A DNA stretch of 37,266 bases from Halomonas sp. LBP4 (GTDB lineage Bacteria; Pseudomonadota; Gammaproteobacteria; Pseudomonadales; Halomonadaceae), in contig NZ_PDOG01000005.1 of the NCBI RefSeq assembly GCF_003202205.1, forward strand, positions 3,533 to 40,798. Reading direction: 5' to 3'. The number at the start of each line of letters is the position of its first letter. Position 1 is the first letter of the stretch. Below, piece after piece: positions 22,441-31,140 of this stretch. The notes under the pieces were generated by a model. It saw nothing but the letters and a program-made list of their open reading frames with translations, did no database searches and was not told the DNA's origin. The position numbers and the translations under genes are program-made.

Positions 22441-24425
22441 GTGTGAACCTCACGGGGGAGAGTGGAGTCAGGTGCCACTGAGCGCTGACGTCGATAGCGA
22501 CTGTCCGCCACCGCCAGCAGGCCGCCGGTGGCCATCAGCAGCGCCCCCAGCCAGAGCCAACGTACGAACGGTTTGATCTGGATTCGCATGGCCCAGGCGC
22601 CGTCACCCAGGTCTTCGCCCAGTGCCACATAAATGTCCTGCAGCAGCCCGGGGCGCAGCGCCACGTCGGTCATGGGCTGGCCTCGGGCAATATACAGGCG
22701 CTTCTCGGGCCGTAGGGTGGTGACACGCTGGCCGTCACGCGCCATCTCGATGGTTACTGTATCGGCCAGGAAATTAGGGCCGCGGCGCTCGCTCAGGTCG
22801 GTCATGGTGAAGCTGTAGCCGCCTATCTCGACACGCTCCCCCACGGCAAGACGCACGTTACGCTCGATGGCGTAGTTCGACACCATGGCGACCCCCACGA
22901 TGGTGACGGCCATGCCCAGATGGCCGATCACCATGCCCCAGTGCGCCAGCGACAGCTTGCGAAAACCGGCCAGGGGGGAGGAGGCATGGCGGGTCTTGTC
23001 GAACAGATCACGCACCAACGCCAGCACGACCCACAAGGCAGTGACCAGCCCCAGTGCCACGGCGGCGTTCCACTCCCCGCCGTAGAGAAACGGTACCGCC
23101 GCCGCAATGGTCAGCGCGGCAATGCCGGCCCAGAGCAGGCGGCTGAACAGTTCGCGCCCCGGCATCTGCTTCCAGCGCGCCACGGGGCCCAACCCCATGA
23201 AGGCGCAGAGCAAGACGGTCAATGGCACGAACAGCGCATTGAAGTACGGCGGCCCGACGCTGATCTTGCCCAGCCCCAAGGCATCGAGGATCAACGGGTA
23301 GACCGTGCCCAGCAAAACGGTCACGGTCATGACGACCAAGAGGATATTATTGATCAGCAACAGGGCATCACGAGACAACCAGCCGAAGCCAACATTGCCG
23401 CTCATCCGCGGTGCACGCAGGGCAAAGATCAGCAGGGAAGCGCCCACCGTGATACCCAGCAGCGCCAGAATGAAGATCCCCCGTGACGGGTCATTGGCGA
23501 AAGCATGCACCGACGTCAGCACCCCGGAGCGCACCAGGAAGGTGCCCAGTAGCGACAGCGAGAAGGTAAAGATCGCCAGCAGCGCGGTCCAGCTCTTGAA
23601 GGTGCCACGCTTTTCCGTGACCGCCAGCGAGTGGATGAGCGCCGTACCGGTCAGCCAGGGCAGGAACGAGGCGTTCTCTACCGGGTCCCAGAACCACCAG
23701 CCGCCCCAACCCAGCTCGTAGTAGGCCCACCAGCTACCCAGTGCGATACCGACGGTGAGGAAAGCCCAGGCAATATTGGTCCAGGGCCGCGCCCAGCGTG
23801 TCCAGGCGGCATCGAGTCGGCCACCCAGCAAGGCGGCGATGGCAAAGGCGAAAACCACAGAGAAGCCCACATAGCCCATATAGAGCATGGGGGGATGGAT
23901 GATCAGCCCGACGTCCTGTAGTAGCGGGTTGAGATCGGCGCCATCCTGAGGTACTCCCGGCAGAAGCCGTTCGAAAGGGCTCGAGGTGATCAGGATGAAC
24001 AGCAGGAATCCCGTGCTCACCATGCCCATGACCCCCAGGACACGAGCCAGCATGTCACGCGGCAGATTGTGCGAGAGCAGGCTGACGGCGAAGCCCCAAC
24101 CACTGAGGATCAGGCTCCATAGGAGTACCGAGCCTTCGTGGCCCCCCCACACCGCCGTGAACTTGTAGTACCACGGCAGCATCGAGTTGGAGTTGTTGGC
24201 CACATAGGACACGCTGAAATCGTCGAGCAGGAAGCTCGTGGTCAGGCTGGCATAGGCAACCAGCAAGAAGGCGAACTGCCCCCATGCCATGGGTTCGGCG
24301 AAGGCCATCCATAGCGGGCGACGGAGGGTGGTACCCGCCAACGGAGCGACAGCCTGTAGAAATGCCAGGCCCAGCGCCACGACCAGCGCGAAGAGACCGA
24401 GTTCAGGAATGATTTTGACGAGCAT
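22437..24425 (-). CDS. ccmF: Cytochrome c haem lyase subunit CcmF
   Basis: A 662-residue polytopic CcmF, full length, with the haem-binding WWD domain visible as LGWGGWWFWDPVENASF. It forms the haem lyase with CcmH and CcmI. ATG at 24425. Usually ccmE lies just upstream and ccmABCD before that; here the next gene upstream is a TVP38-type protein, so haem delivery genes must be elsewhere in the genome or missing. Confidence 0.97.
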   Translation of the reverse strand: MLVKIIPELGLFALVVALGLAFLQAVAPLAGTTLRRPLWMAFAEPMAWGQFAFLLVAYASLTTSFLLDDFSVSYVANNSNSMLPWYYKFTAVWGGHEGSVLLWSLILSGWGFAVSLLSHNLPRDMLARVLGVMGMVSTGFLLFILITSSPFERLLPGVPQDGADLNPLLQDVGLIIHPPMLYMGYVGFSVVFAFAIAALLGGRLDAAWTRWARPWTNIAWAFLTVGIALGSWWAYYELGWGGWWFWDPVENASFLPWLTGTALIHSLAVTEKRGTFKSWTALLAIFTFSLSLLGTFLVRSGVLTSVHAFANDPSRGIFILALLGITVGASLLIFALRAPRMSGNVGFGWLSRDALLLINNILLVVMTVTVLLGTVYPLILDALGLGKISVGPPYFNALFVPLTVLLCAFMGLGPVARWKQMPGRELFSRLLWAGIAALTIAAAVPFLYGGEWNAAVALGLVTALWVVLALVRDLFDKTRHASSPLAGFRKLSLAHWGMVIGHLGMAVTIVGVAMVSNYAIERNVRLAVGERVEIGGYSFTMTDLSERRGPNFLADTVTIEMARDGQRVTTLRPEKRLYIARGQPMTDVALRPGLLQDIYVALGEDLGDGAWAMRIQIKPFVRWLWLGALLMATGGLLAVADSRYRRQRSVAPDSTLPREVHT

Positions 24426-24460
24426 GGTGATTCCGTCTTGAGTCGCGTGATTTCATGGGG

Positions 24461-24477
24461 CGAGGCAATCGGCCTCG
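24461..24477. terminator. Weak hairpin between TVP38 gene and ccmF
   Basis: CGAGGC and GCCTCG around an AATCG loop, just past the stop of the gene at 24485. Only six base pairs and no T-run, so termination is uncertain. Confidence 0.3.
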
Positions 24478-24484
24478 GCAGCCG

Positions 24485-25189
24485 TCAATTCGAGCTATTC
24501 CGTCGCTTTCGATGCAGAGCCCAAACGAATTTCGCCAGGAGCGGCAGGAGCGTGACACCGCTGATCAGAATCAACGCAACCGTGAGGCCACGGGAGTCGG
24601 CGGTAATCAGTACTTCGCCAAACATGACGATCAGGTACGCCGTCGGAACCACCCCGGCCAGCGTGGCAATCAAGAAACGCCAGAAAGCCAGCGGTGTGAG
24701 GCCTGCCGCGTAACTGACGGCATCGAACGAGATAAATGGCACCAATCGCGATGCGAATACGACGAGCATCAACCCCGTCTGAGAGCGCTCCTTTCCCAGC
24801 CAGTCCAACATGGGACGTATACGCGTCCAGCGATGGATCACCTCGTAGCCGAGCAGGCGGGCAATGCCGAAGGCGATCAGCGCGCCGGCCTCGGCACCGA
24901 GGACCACATACACCGTTCCCCATAGAGGCCCATAGGTCGCACCGGCCACCATGGCGATCGGGCCACTGGGTATCGGGCTCATGACAATGGCTGCTATCAT
25001 CATGCCCATAATGGCCAGCGGTCCCCAGACACCCAACTGACCAACCCACTCACGCAAGGCGCTCTTATCAGTAAATATCGATAAGGTCCCGGTCTCCATC
25101 AGGGTCCAGTAGAGAGCTGCCAAGCCAATCAATACAGCAACTCCCACTGCGAGCCTGGGATTTACACCAAGCTTGCTTGCCATGCCCAT
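24485..25189 (-). CDS. TVP38/TMEM64-family (DedA-like) membrane protein
   Basis: A 234-residue membrane protein of the SNARE-associated/DedA superfamily. The core signature is present: GVWGPLAIMGMMIAAIVMSP, then SGPIAMVAGATYGPLWGTVY with the re-entrant GxxxG, and a later FISFDAVSYAAGLTPLAFWR. Such proteins flip or move lipids across the inner membrane; in mercury and copper islands they often appear without known substrate. ATG at 25189 or 25183 could be used; the ribosome site is weak for both. It lies between dsbG and ccmF. Confidence 0.87.
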   Translation of the reverse strand: MGMASKLGVNPRLAVGVAVLIGLAALYWTLMETGTLSIFTDKSALREWVGQLGVWGPLAIMGMMIAAIVMSPIPSGPIAMVAGATYGPLWGTVYVVLGAEAGALIAFGIARLLGYEVIHRWTRIRPMLDWLGKERSQTGLMLVVFASRLVPFISFDAVSYAAGLTPLAFWRFLIATLAGVVPTAYLIVMFGEVLITADSRGLTVALILISGVTLLPLLAKFVWALHRKRRNSSN

Positions 25190-25282
25190 CTCAAGTCGTG
25201 TGTCGATAGCCAACCTCTTTCGAGGGAATCGACAAGTCGTGTGGTATGACATGTTATGTCATTCCTTTACCGTTATGGCGCA

Positions 25283-26113
25283 TCACTCAACACCTAATAT
25301 TCCGCGAAGCCGGTCGGTCGACACCGCACCATTGATACGCTGCACTTTCCCAGCTTCATCGCGGTAGTAGCTGGTCGGCGTCCCCGTGGCGCCTGCCTCG
25401 CGCATGAGCTGGGCATGCCGTGTCAGAAGCGCTCGACTCTCCTCCGATGGCACCACCGGCCCAATGCCGCCATCGCGGAAGTTCAATTCATGGGTTTCGA
25501 GGGCGCTGGCCGGGTCATTCGACTCAAGGATCGCAGCCGCCTTGCGGAGACTGTCTTCTGACAGAACGCCGACCAGCACATGACGAAGCTGAAGCTCACC
25601 TTGCTCGATTAGAGGCCGTGAACTTTTCCACAGCGCGTTGCAGTAGGGGCAATTGGGGTCGGTCAGTGTATACACGATATGTGACGCATTATCAGGCCCT
25701 TCCGGGATGAAGCGAGTATCTTCAAACGCGCTCCAGGCAGCCTCTAGCATCGGTCCCAGTACCAGAGCTTGGACCTGCCTTTCCATCACAGCATTGCCCT
25801 GAGGATCGATTAAGGTGCCGACGATCGCGTAATCGTCAGCAGAGGGAACATAGGCTGGCATAGGCTCATTATTATAAGATAAGGCGTATCCTTGGATATC
25901 GCCCGGGGCATCGAAGGTACCGTGGAATTTGAATCCCTGGTCCAACAATGCCGTAATCGATTCGGGCAGAGGAGCCCCGGTATCGGCTGCGCTACTGACT
26001 TGGTGGTCTTCATGGGAATCGGTCCCCGTTTCCTCCGCCTGAGCAGGGAGCGTGATGAGACCGAACAGCCCTGCAATAGCAAGGAAATAAGTGAAACGAA
26101 TGGTGTTTTTCAT
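25283..26113 (-). CDS. dsbG: Thiol:disulfide interchange protein DsbG
   Basis: A 276-residue periplasmic DsbG/DsbC-family protein: signal peptide (MKNTIRFTYFLAIAGLFGL), N-terminal dimerisation domain, and a thioredoxin domain with the active site TLTDPNCPYCNALW and cis-proline in GATGTPTSYY. It isomerises or reduces sulfenylated cysteines in the periplasm. DPNCPYC is the DsbG-type spacing. ATG at 26113 has AAGAGG upstream. The position behind copA suggests protection of thiols damaged by copper; its reductant would be a DsbD-type system such as the split one at 18.1-19.3 kb. Confidence 0.92.
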   Translation of the reverse strand: MKNTIRFTYFLAIAGLFGLITLPAQAEETGTDSHEDHQVSSAADTGAPLPESITALLDQGFKFHGTFDAPGDIQGYALSYNNEPMPAYVPSADDYAIVGTLIDPQGNAVMERQVQALVLGPMLEAAWSAFEDTRFIPEGPDNASHIVYTLTDPNCPYCNALWKSSRPLIEQGELQLRHVLVGVLSEDSLRKAAAILESNDPASALETHELNFRDGGIGPVVPSEESRALLTRHAQLMREAGATGTPTSYYRDEAGKVQRINGAVSTDRLRGILGVE

Positions 26114-26179
26114 GAACGGCCTCTTGAACATACTCTCCGGTCAACCCAAGGAAAAAGGGCTGTCGCAGGCGATTGGTTG

Positions 26180-26314
26180 TCAGCTATTGCGCTTCTTTCC
26201 GAAAAACAGATACTTGACGAGCGCGGCAACGCCAAGTACCAGCGTAATAATCAGCAGGATGGCTATCAGCCCCATCCCCGCCATAGGCCACATGCATGCT
26301 TCGCTTCCCATCAT
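26180..26314 (-). CDS. 44-residue membrane peptide downstream of copA
   Basis: ATG at 26314 with AGGAG six bases upstream gives MMGSEACMWPMAGMGLIAIL, then a continuous hydrophobic helix and the basic end KYLFFGKKRNS. One membrane helix with a Met/Cys-rich N-terminus, probably facing the periplasm. It lies between copA and dsbG. A related-looking peptide (29 residues, at 34075) follows the second copper ATPase. No family name is recognised. Confidence 0.65.
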   Translation of the reverse strand: MMGSEACMWPMAGMGLIAILLIITLVLGVAALVKYLFFGKKRNS

Positions 26315-26340
26315 CTCGGTCTCCTGTTTACTTTCGCTGC

Positions 26341-28830
26341 TTAAGCCTGGTGGACTTGACCCGCTTGGGGTTCACCGACTGTCATGGGTGACGTGTCATC
26401 GATATCCGGCGTGAAGCGGCGTAACCGCAACGAGTTGGTCAGCACGAAGATGCTGGAGAAGCTCATGGCGGCAGCCGCCAGCATGGGGTTGAGCAATAGG
26501 CCGACCACCGGGTACAGCACCCCTGCCGCGACGGGAATCAGCGACACGTTGTAGCCGTAGGCCCAGACGAAGTTGCCGAGAATGGTCCGACGGGTACGCT
26601 TGGAGAGCGCCGTGGCATTGACGATGCCTCGCAGGTCGCCCCGCATCAGCACCACATCGGCGGCCTCGATGGCGATATCCGTGCCGGTGCCAATCGCGAT
26701 GCCCACATCGGCCTGGACCAGCGCAGGGGCATCGTTGATACCGTCACCCACGAAGGCGACACGCCTGCCTTCCGTTTGAAGACGCTGAATTTCCGCCGCC
26801 TTCTGATCGGGCAGCACCTCGGCGAGTACCCGTTGAATGCCAACCTGCCTGGCGATGGCGTCGGCGGTACCACGGTTGTCGCCGGTGAGCATGGCCACCT
26901 CGAGCCCCATCGCCTTGAGAGCGGCGATGGCCTCGGCGGAACCCGTCTTGAGCGGGTCGGCCACCGCGATGATCGCCGCGAGCCGGCCATCCACCGCTGC
27001 ATAGAGGGGGCTCTTGGCGTCCTCGGCAAGTGCTTTGGCCTGCACCTCCACAACCTCCAGATCGATGCCGAGTCGGTGCATGTAACGATCGGCACCGACA
27101 TGGACCTGGTGGCCGTCGACCTCGGCCTCGATGCCGTAGCCAGGCTCGGCATTGAAGCGACTGATCGTGGGCAGTTCAAGCCCGCGCGCCTTGGCACCCT
27201 GTACGATGGCCTCGGCGATGGGATGCTCGCTCTGGGCTTCTACTGCGGCGACCAGGCGCAGCAGTTCGTCTTCGTGGCCTTCGACCACGACGAAGTCGGT
27301 CAGCTCGGGGCGTCCCCGGGTCAGGGTACCGGTCTTGTCCAGCACCACCGTATTCATCTTGCCGAGCGTCTCGAGCGCCGCACCCTTGCGGAACAGGACG
27401 CCCATCTCGGCTCCCTTGCCCGAGCCCACCATGATGGCGGTAGGCGTGGCCAGCCCCATGGCGCAGGGGCAGGCGATCACCAGCACACTGACAGTAGTGA
27501 CGAAGGCAAACGAGAGCGCCGGCTGCGGCCCGACGGCGAACCACACCCCGAAGGTGATCAGCGCGATACCCATGACCACGGGCACGAACACGCCGGCGAT
27601 CTTGTCGGCCAGCTGCTGAATCGGCGGCTTATCGGCCTGGGCTGACTCCACCATCTGGATGATCTGCGCCAGCACCGTATCGGCACCCACCCGCGTGGCA
27701 CGAAAGGTGAGGGCGCCATTCTTGTTGATGGTGCCGCCGACGACCTCGGCATCCTTGCCTTTCGCCACGGGTATCGGCTCGCCGCTGATCATCGATTCGT
27801 CGACGTAGGAATGGCCCTCTTCGACCACGCCGTCTACCGGGAGGCGTTCGCCCGGGCGAACCAGAAGGCGATCACCGGGTACGACGGCCTCGATCGGCAC
27901 CTCATGCGTTTCACCATCGCGCAGGACGCGGGCGGTTTTCGCCTGCAACTGCAACAGTTTCTTGATGGCTTGCGAGGTCCGCCCCTTGGCAATATGTTCA
28001 AGGTAGCGCCCGAGCAGGATCAGCGTGACGATGACCGCCGCCGCCTCGAAATAGCTTACCGCAGTGCCCGGAGGGAAGAGTTGGGGCACGAGCAGGGCGG
28101 CAACCGAAAAGAAATAGGCCGCGCTGGTACCGATCATGACCAGGCTGTTCATGCCAGGATTGGCATGCCGGAGCTCGGCATAGCCGGCACGGTAGAAACG
28201 TGCCCCGGCGTAGAATTGTACCGGCGTGGTCAACAGCCATTCAATGGCCATCCATCCGCGGTGGGGCATCAGGCTGGAAAAGAAGGGCTGGAATGCCGGG
28301 ACCATCTGGCCCATGGCGATCACCACCACCGGTATCGTCAGCAGTATGGCGAGAATGACCTTGTGGCGAAGCTGAATACCCTCCCGGTCCTCGCTGTCCG
28401 CCTGCTGTGGCGTATCGACATCCTGCGGCTCATAGCCCGCCTCCCGGATGGCATGATGGATACGCGACAACGACACGGCACCCGGCAGGAAGCGGACGAA
28501 GGCCTTCTGTGTGGCAAGATTGATACTCACCTCCACCATGCCGGGCAGCTTCCCGAGCGCTCGCTCTATCCGCGAGACGCAGGATCCGCAGCTCATGCCG
28601 GTGACGGGAATGTCGATGCTTTCCACCACCGGCTGATAGCCCGCCGCTTCGATGGCGTCGAGCAGGCCGGCAGTAACGGTGCCGCCTTCCATCTGGATCG
28701 CCGCCTTCTGCGTGGCCAGGTTTACCTGAGCGTCGATGACGCCCGGCTGCTGGCCGAGCGCACGCTCCACCCGTCCGACGCAGGATGCACAGGACATGCC
28801 ACGAATCTCGATGTCGACGTTTTCAGCCAT
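26341..28830 (-). CDS. copA: Copper-exporting P1B-type ATPase CopA (two HMA domains)
   Basis: An 829-residue Cu(I) ATPase. Two N-terminal HMA domains with GMSCASC (C14, C17) and GMSCGSC near residue 80; eight membrane helices; the metal-path motif ACPCAMGLATP (about 455); phosphorylation site VLDKTGTLTRG (about 495); HP motif SEHPIAEAI; hinge MLTGDN and FVGDGINDAPA (about 695); and the Cu-type YNVSLIPVAAG in the last helices. It pumps Cu(I) or Ag(I) from cytoplasm to periplasm. ATG at 28830 has AGAAGG upstream. It follows its MerR gene by 68 bases on the same strand. Confidence 0.96.
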   Translation of the reverse strand: MAENVDIEIRGMSCASCVGRVERALGQQPGVIDAQVNLATQKAAIQMEGGTVTAGLLDAIEAAGYQPVVESIDIPVTGMSCGSCVSRIERALGKLPGMVEVSINLATQKAFVRFLPGAVSLSRIHHAIREAGYEPQDVDTPQQADSEDREGIQLRHKVILAILLTIPVVVIAMGQMVPAFQPFFSSLMPHRGWMAIEWLLTTPVQFYAGARFYRAGYAELRHANPGMNSLVMIGTSAAYFFSVAALLVPQLFPPGTAVSYFEAAAVIVTLILLGRYLEHIAKGRTSQAIKKLLQLQAKTARVLRDGETHEVPIEAVVPGDRLLVRPGERLPVDGVVEEGHSYVDESMISGEPIPVAKGKDAEVVGGTINKNGALTFRATRVGADTVLAQIIQMVESAQADKPPIQQLADKIAGVFVPVVMGIALITFGVWFAVGPQPALSFAFVTTVSVLVIACPCAMGLATPTAIMVGSGKGAEMGVLFRKGAALETLGKMNTVVLDKTGTLTRGRPELTDFVVVEGHEDELLRLVAAVEAQSEHPIAEAIVQGAKARGLELPTISRFNAEPGYGIEAEVDGHQVHVGADRYMHRLGIDLEVVEVQAKALAEDAKSPLYAAVDGRLAAIIAVADPLKTGSAEAIAALKAMGLEVAMLTGDNRGTADAIARQVGIQRVLAEVLPDQKAAEIQRLQTEGRRVAFVGDGINDAPALVQADVGIAIGTGTDIAIEAADVVLMRGDLRGIVNATALSKRTRRTILGNFVWAYGYNVSLIPVAAGVLYPVVGLLLNPMLAAAAMSFSSIFVLTNSLRLRRFTPDIDDTSPMTVGEPQAGQVHQA

Positions 28831-28898
28831 AATTGCCTTCTCATGTCCCTTGTCCACCCGACAAGACACACTAGTTGTGGGTATCAGAAGTTGCGCTG

Positions 28899-29324
28899 TT
28901 AGTGGTTTCGATCCCGCTCATCGACTTTCTCGGCGATAGCCTCGACGATCGGGCAGCCTTCCTGCATCGGCCCCTCTCCCGTGCACTCGGCAAGGGATCG
29001 CGACAACACGGCCTCGATCCGGGAAAGATGCTTGATCTGCTCGCGGATCTTGTGCAGTTTTTCTTCGGCGATGCGCTTGGCCTGCGCTTGGTCGCCGTTG
29101 GCATCCTGGAGGATCAGCAGTTCGCGAATTTCGTCGAGCGTGAAGCCCCACTGCTTGGCGTGAACGATGAATTGCAGCCTGGCCACGGCATCCATGGGAT
29201 AACGCCGATAGTTGGCTTCCGTGCGCTGAGGGGCGGGCATGAGCTTCTCTTTCTCGTAAAAGCGAATCGCCTGGCTGGCAACCCCGCTACGTTCGGCAAG
29301 CTCGCCGATACTGATTGTTTGCAT
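28899..29324 (-). CDS. MerR-family metal-responsive regulator (copper-ATPase operon)
   Basis: A 141-residue MerR-type sensor: winged helix (ISIGELAERSGVASQAIRFY), dimer helix, and a C-terminal metal loop with C114 and C124 (ECTGEGPMQEGCPIVEA). The nine-residue gap is longer than in CueR (seven) and like the divalent-metal members, yet the third cysteine those use near residue 79 is missing (DQAQ). So the metal is not settled by the ligand set; the neighbour copA argues for copper or silver. It lies between the peroxiredoxin and copA in the same direction, and may act on the operator at 30084-30114. Confidence 0.88.
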   Translation of the reverse strand: MQTISIGELAERSGVASQAIRFYEKEKLMPAPQRTEANYRRYPMDAVARLQFIVHAKQWGFTLDEIRELLILQDANGDQAQAKRIAEEKLHKIREQIKHLSRIEAVLSRSLAECTGEGPMQEGCPIVEAIAEKVDERDRNH

Positions 29325-29356
29325 GGCTTCACCTCACGATACTGTGCATCGGAGCT

Positions 29357-29387
29357 TCCGGCAGCCCGATTGGGCCGGGCTGCCGGA
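29357..29387. terminator. 12-bp stem-loop between peroxiredoxin and merR
   Basis: TCCGGCAGCCCG and CGGGCTGCCGGA pair fully with a seven-base loop, 20 bases after the peroxiredoxin stop. No T-run follows. It may give partial termination so that merR and copA are expressed below the peroxiredoxin. Confidence 0.6.
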
Positions 29388-29406
29388 TTCACGAGCCGTG
29401 CTCCGA

Positions 29407-30039
29407 TTAGTCCGGTTGGCGCACGACACGCAGGTAGGGCGTCTTGGCTTCCCAGCCATCCGGAAAACGTTGTTTGGCGTCGTCATCCGACAGCGACGGC
29501 ACGATGATGACATCCTCGCCGTTTTGCCAATCGACGGGCGTAGCCACCTTGTGCTTGTCGGTCAGTTGGAGCGAGTCGATAACCCGCAGGATTTCGTCGA
29601 CGTTTCGCCCGGTGCTGGGTGGGTAGGTCAAGGTCAGGCGGATCTTCTTGTCGGAATCGATGATAAAAACAGTGCGCACCGTCACCTTGGGGTCGGCTTT
29701 CGGATGGATCATTCCATACAGCGTCGCCACCACCTGGTCCGCGTCCGCGAGCAGGGGGTAGTTCAGGGCCGCGCCCTGGGTCTGCTCGATATCCCTGGCC
29801 CAGCCATGGTGGGAGGCGAGGGGATCGACCGATACCCCCACCAGCTTGACGCCACGCGCGGCGAACTCGTCCTTGCGCCTGGCAAACGCGCCCAGTTCCG
29901 TGGTGCAGACTGGCGTATAATCGGCGGGGTGCGAGAACAGCACGGCCCAGTCCTTGCCCAGCCACTGATGAAAGCCAAGCGTACCTTCGGTGGATTCGAC
30001 CGTGAAATCGGGAGCTATCTCCCCTAGCTGTAGGGTCAT
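29407..30039 (-). CDS. 1-Cys peroxiredoxin (Prx6-type)
   Basis: A 210-residue AhpC/TSA-family peroxidase. The active site is SHPADYTPVCTTELG with a conserved Thr and Cys, and an Arg further on in KVTVRTVFIID; the long C-terminal extension (VDWQNGEDVIIVPSLSDDDA) is typical of the Prx6 group. It reduces hydroperoxides in the cytoplasm. ATG at 30039 with AAGGAAA upstream is preferred over the ORF start 13 codons earlier. It is the first gene behind the MerR-type promoter at 30084-30114, so a metal signal appears to switch on peroxide defence as well as copper export. Confidence 0.93.
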   Translation of the reverse strand: MTLQLGEIAPDFTVESTEGTLGFHQWLGKDWAVLFSHPADYTPVCTTELGAFARRKDEFAARGVKLVGVSVDPLASHHGWARDIEQTQGAALNYPLLADADQVVATLYGMIHPKADPKVTVRTVFIIDSDKKIRLTLTYPPSTGRNVDEILRVIDSLQLTDKHKVATPVDWQNGEDVIIVPSLSDDDAKQRFPDGWEAKTPYLRVVRQPD

Positions 30040-30083
30040 CTCGCTTTCCTTATCTATGGCAAGTGTCGGATGATGCACTACGC

Positions 30084-30114
30084 ACGATATCCTTTAAGTC
30101 AACTTTAAGGTCAA
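30084..30114 (-). promoter_or_regulatory. MerR-type promoter of the prx-merR-copA operon
   Basis: Minus strand: TTGACC (30114-30109), a 19-base spacer with CTTAAAG...CTTAAAGG, then TATCGT (30089-30084), 45 bases before the peroxiredoxin ATG. The operator resembles the orphan one at 5739-5769 more than the CueR box at 31137. Confidence 0.82.
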
Positions 30115-30173
30115 GGGCTTTCGAGGGGAGGGTGGTATTCTTTTAGGTTATATTGATAGACATTTATTCTTGA

Positions 30174-30204
30174 TTGACCTTGAGGTAGACGTAACCTTTA
30201 GAAT
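30174..30204 (+). promoter_or_regulatory. MerR-type promoter of the second ccdA
   Basis: TTGACC at 30174-30179, a 19-base spacer (with AGGT...ACCT inside) and TAGAAT at 30199-30204. The dyad is weaker than in the other operators. It is back-to-back with the peroxiredoxin promoter 60 bases away and leads to ccdA at 30281. Confidence 0.65.
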
Positions 30205-30280
30205 CATCCGCCGAACTGAATGCGAAGCAGGCAGCAGGCCGGTTCGCGCCTAGCACGTTGCCCCCAGGAAGCGTAATGCC

Positions 30281-31003
30281 TTGGAATCTCTCTCTTCTAT
30301 CGGTCTGATCGGTGCCTTCGCCGGCGGGTTGATCTCCTTCTTCTCGCCCTGCACGCTGCCGCTGCTACCGGCCTACCTGTCGGTGGTCACGGGCGGTAGT
30401 GCCGGCAAGGCCGATAGGCGGCTGGAGGCATTGATTCTCAGTGCCTTCTTCGTCTTCGGCTTCAGCATCGTGTTCATCGTGTTGGGGCTCGGCGCCAGTG
30501 GCATCGGCCAACTGCTGCGCGGCTATCGCCAGGAATTCAACTGGGTCGCCGGCTCGGTGGTGATCGTGCTCGGCCTGTTCATGACCGGGGTGTTCCGGTT
30601 GTCGCTGTTCCAGCGCACCCTTCAGTTCACACCGAACGTCCAGGGCGGTTCCCCGCTGGCGGCGACGGTGTTCGGGGTATCCTTCGCCATCGGCTGGACA
30701 CCCTGTATCGGCCCCATCCTGGGCGCCATCCTGATGGCCACCTCCAGTGCCGCCGGTGCCCAGGCCGGCATGATCTATCTCAGCGCCTATTCAGTGGGCC
30801 TGGCGCTGCCTTTTCTCGCCAGCACCCTGCTGATCAATCGATTCGCCCTGCATCGGCAAAGTCTGGGGAGGTGGAGCGCCTATGCTCGCCCGGTCGCCGG
30901 CACGATCGTGATCCTCATGGGCATCGCTATCGTCTCAGGCACCATGACGCGGCTTTCCAGCATCATGGTCGACCTCTTCCCGTTTCTGGCGACCCTGGGG
31001 TAG
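30281..31003 (+). CDS. ccdA: Cytochrome c biogenesis protein CcdA (second copy)
   Basis: A 240-residue CcdA with both redox cysteines in place: ISFFSPCTLPLLPAYLSVV and GWTPCIGPILGAILM. It is clearly diverged from the copy at 576-1319, so not a recent duplicate. The start appears to be TTG at 30281 (MESLSSIGLIGAF); an ATG at 30276 is out of frame. AGGA lies 11 bases upstream. It has its own MerR-type promoter and precedes the cueR-copA block, so it would supply electrons for thiol proteins under copper stress. Confidence 0.92.
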   Translation: MESLSSIGLIGAFAGGLISFFSPCTLPLLPAYLSVVTGGSAGKADRRLEALILSAFFVFGFSIVFIVLGLGASGIGQLLRGYRQEFNWVAGSVVIVLGLFMTGVFRLSLFQRTLQFTPNVQGGSPLAATVFGVSFAIGWTPCIGPILGAILMATSSAAGAQAGMIYLSAYSVGLALPFLASTLLINRFALHRQSLGRWSAYARPVAGTIVILMGIAIVSGTMTRLSSIMVDLFPFLATLG

Positions 31004-31053
31004 TCAACTCTGGAGTTCGTAGTGACATCCGCCAAGGCATCCGGGTGGCGGTC

Positions 31054-31140
31054 ATGGTTGACACGATATTGACGCATGGGCTGTTGATCCGGCTCGGTAT
31101 CTTCATCGGGGCCTGGTGGCGATGGTTTATTCTCCCTTGA
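31054..31140 (+). pseudogene. Possible remnant of a sterol desaturase-type gene
   Basis: A 28-codon frame, MVDTILTHGLLIRLGIFIGA then WWRWFILP and stop. The beginning resembles the N-termini of sterol desaturase family membrane proteins that are common in copper islands, and it ends abruptly on the -35 element of the cueR promoter. It is too short to be firm. Confidence 0.3.
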
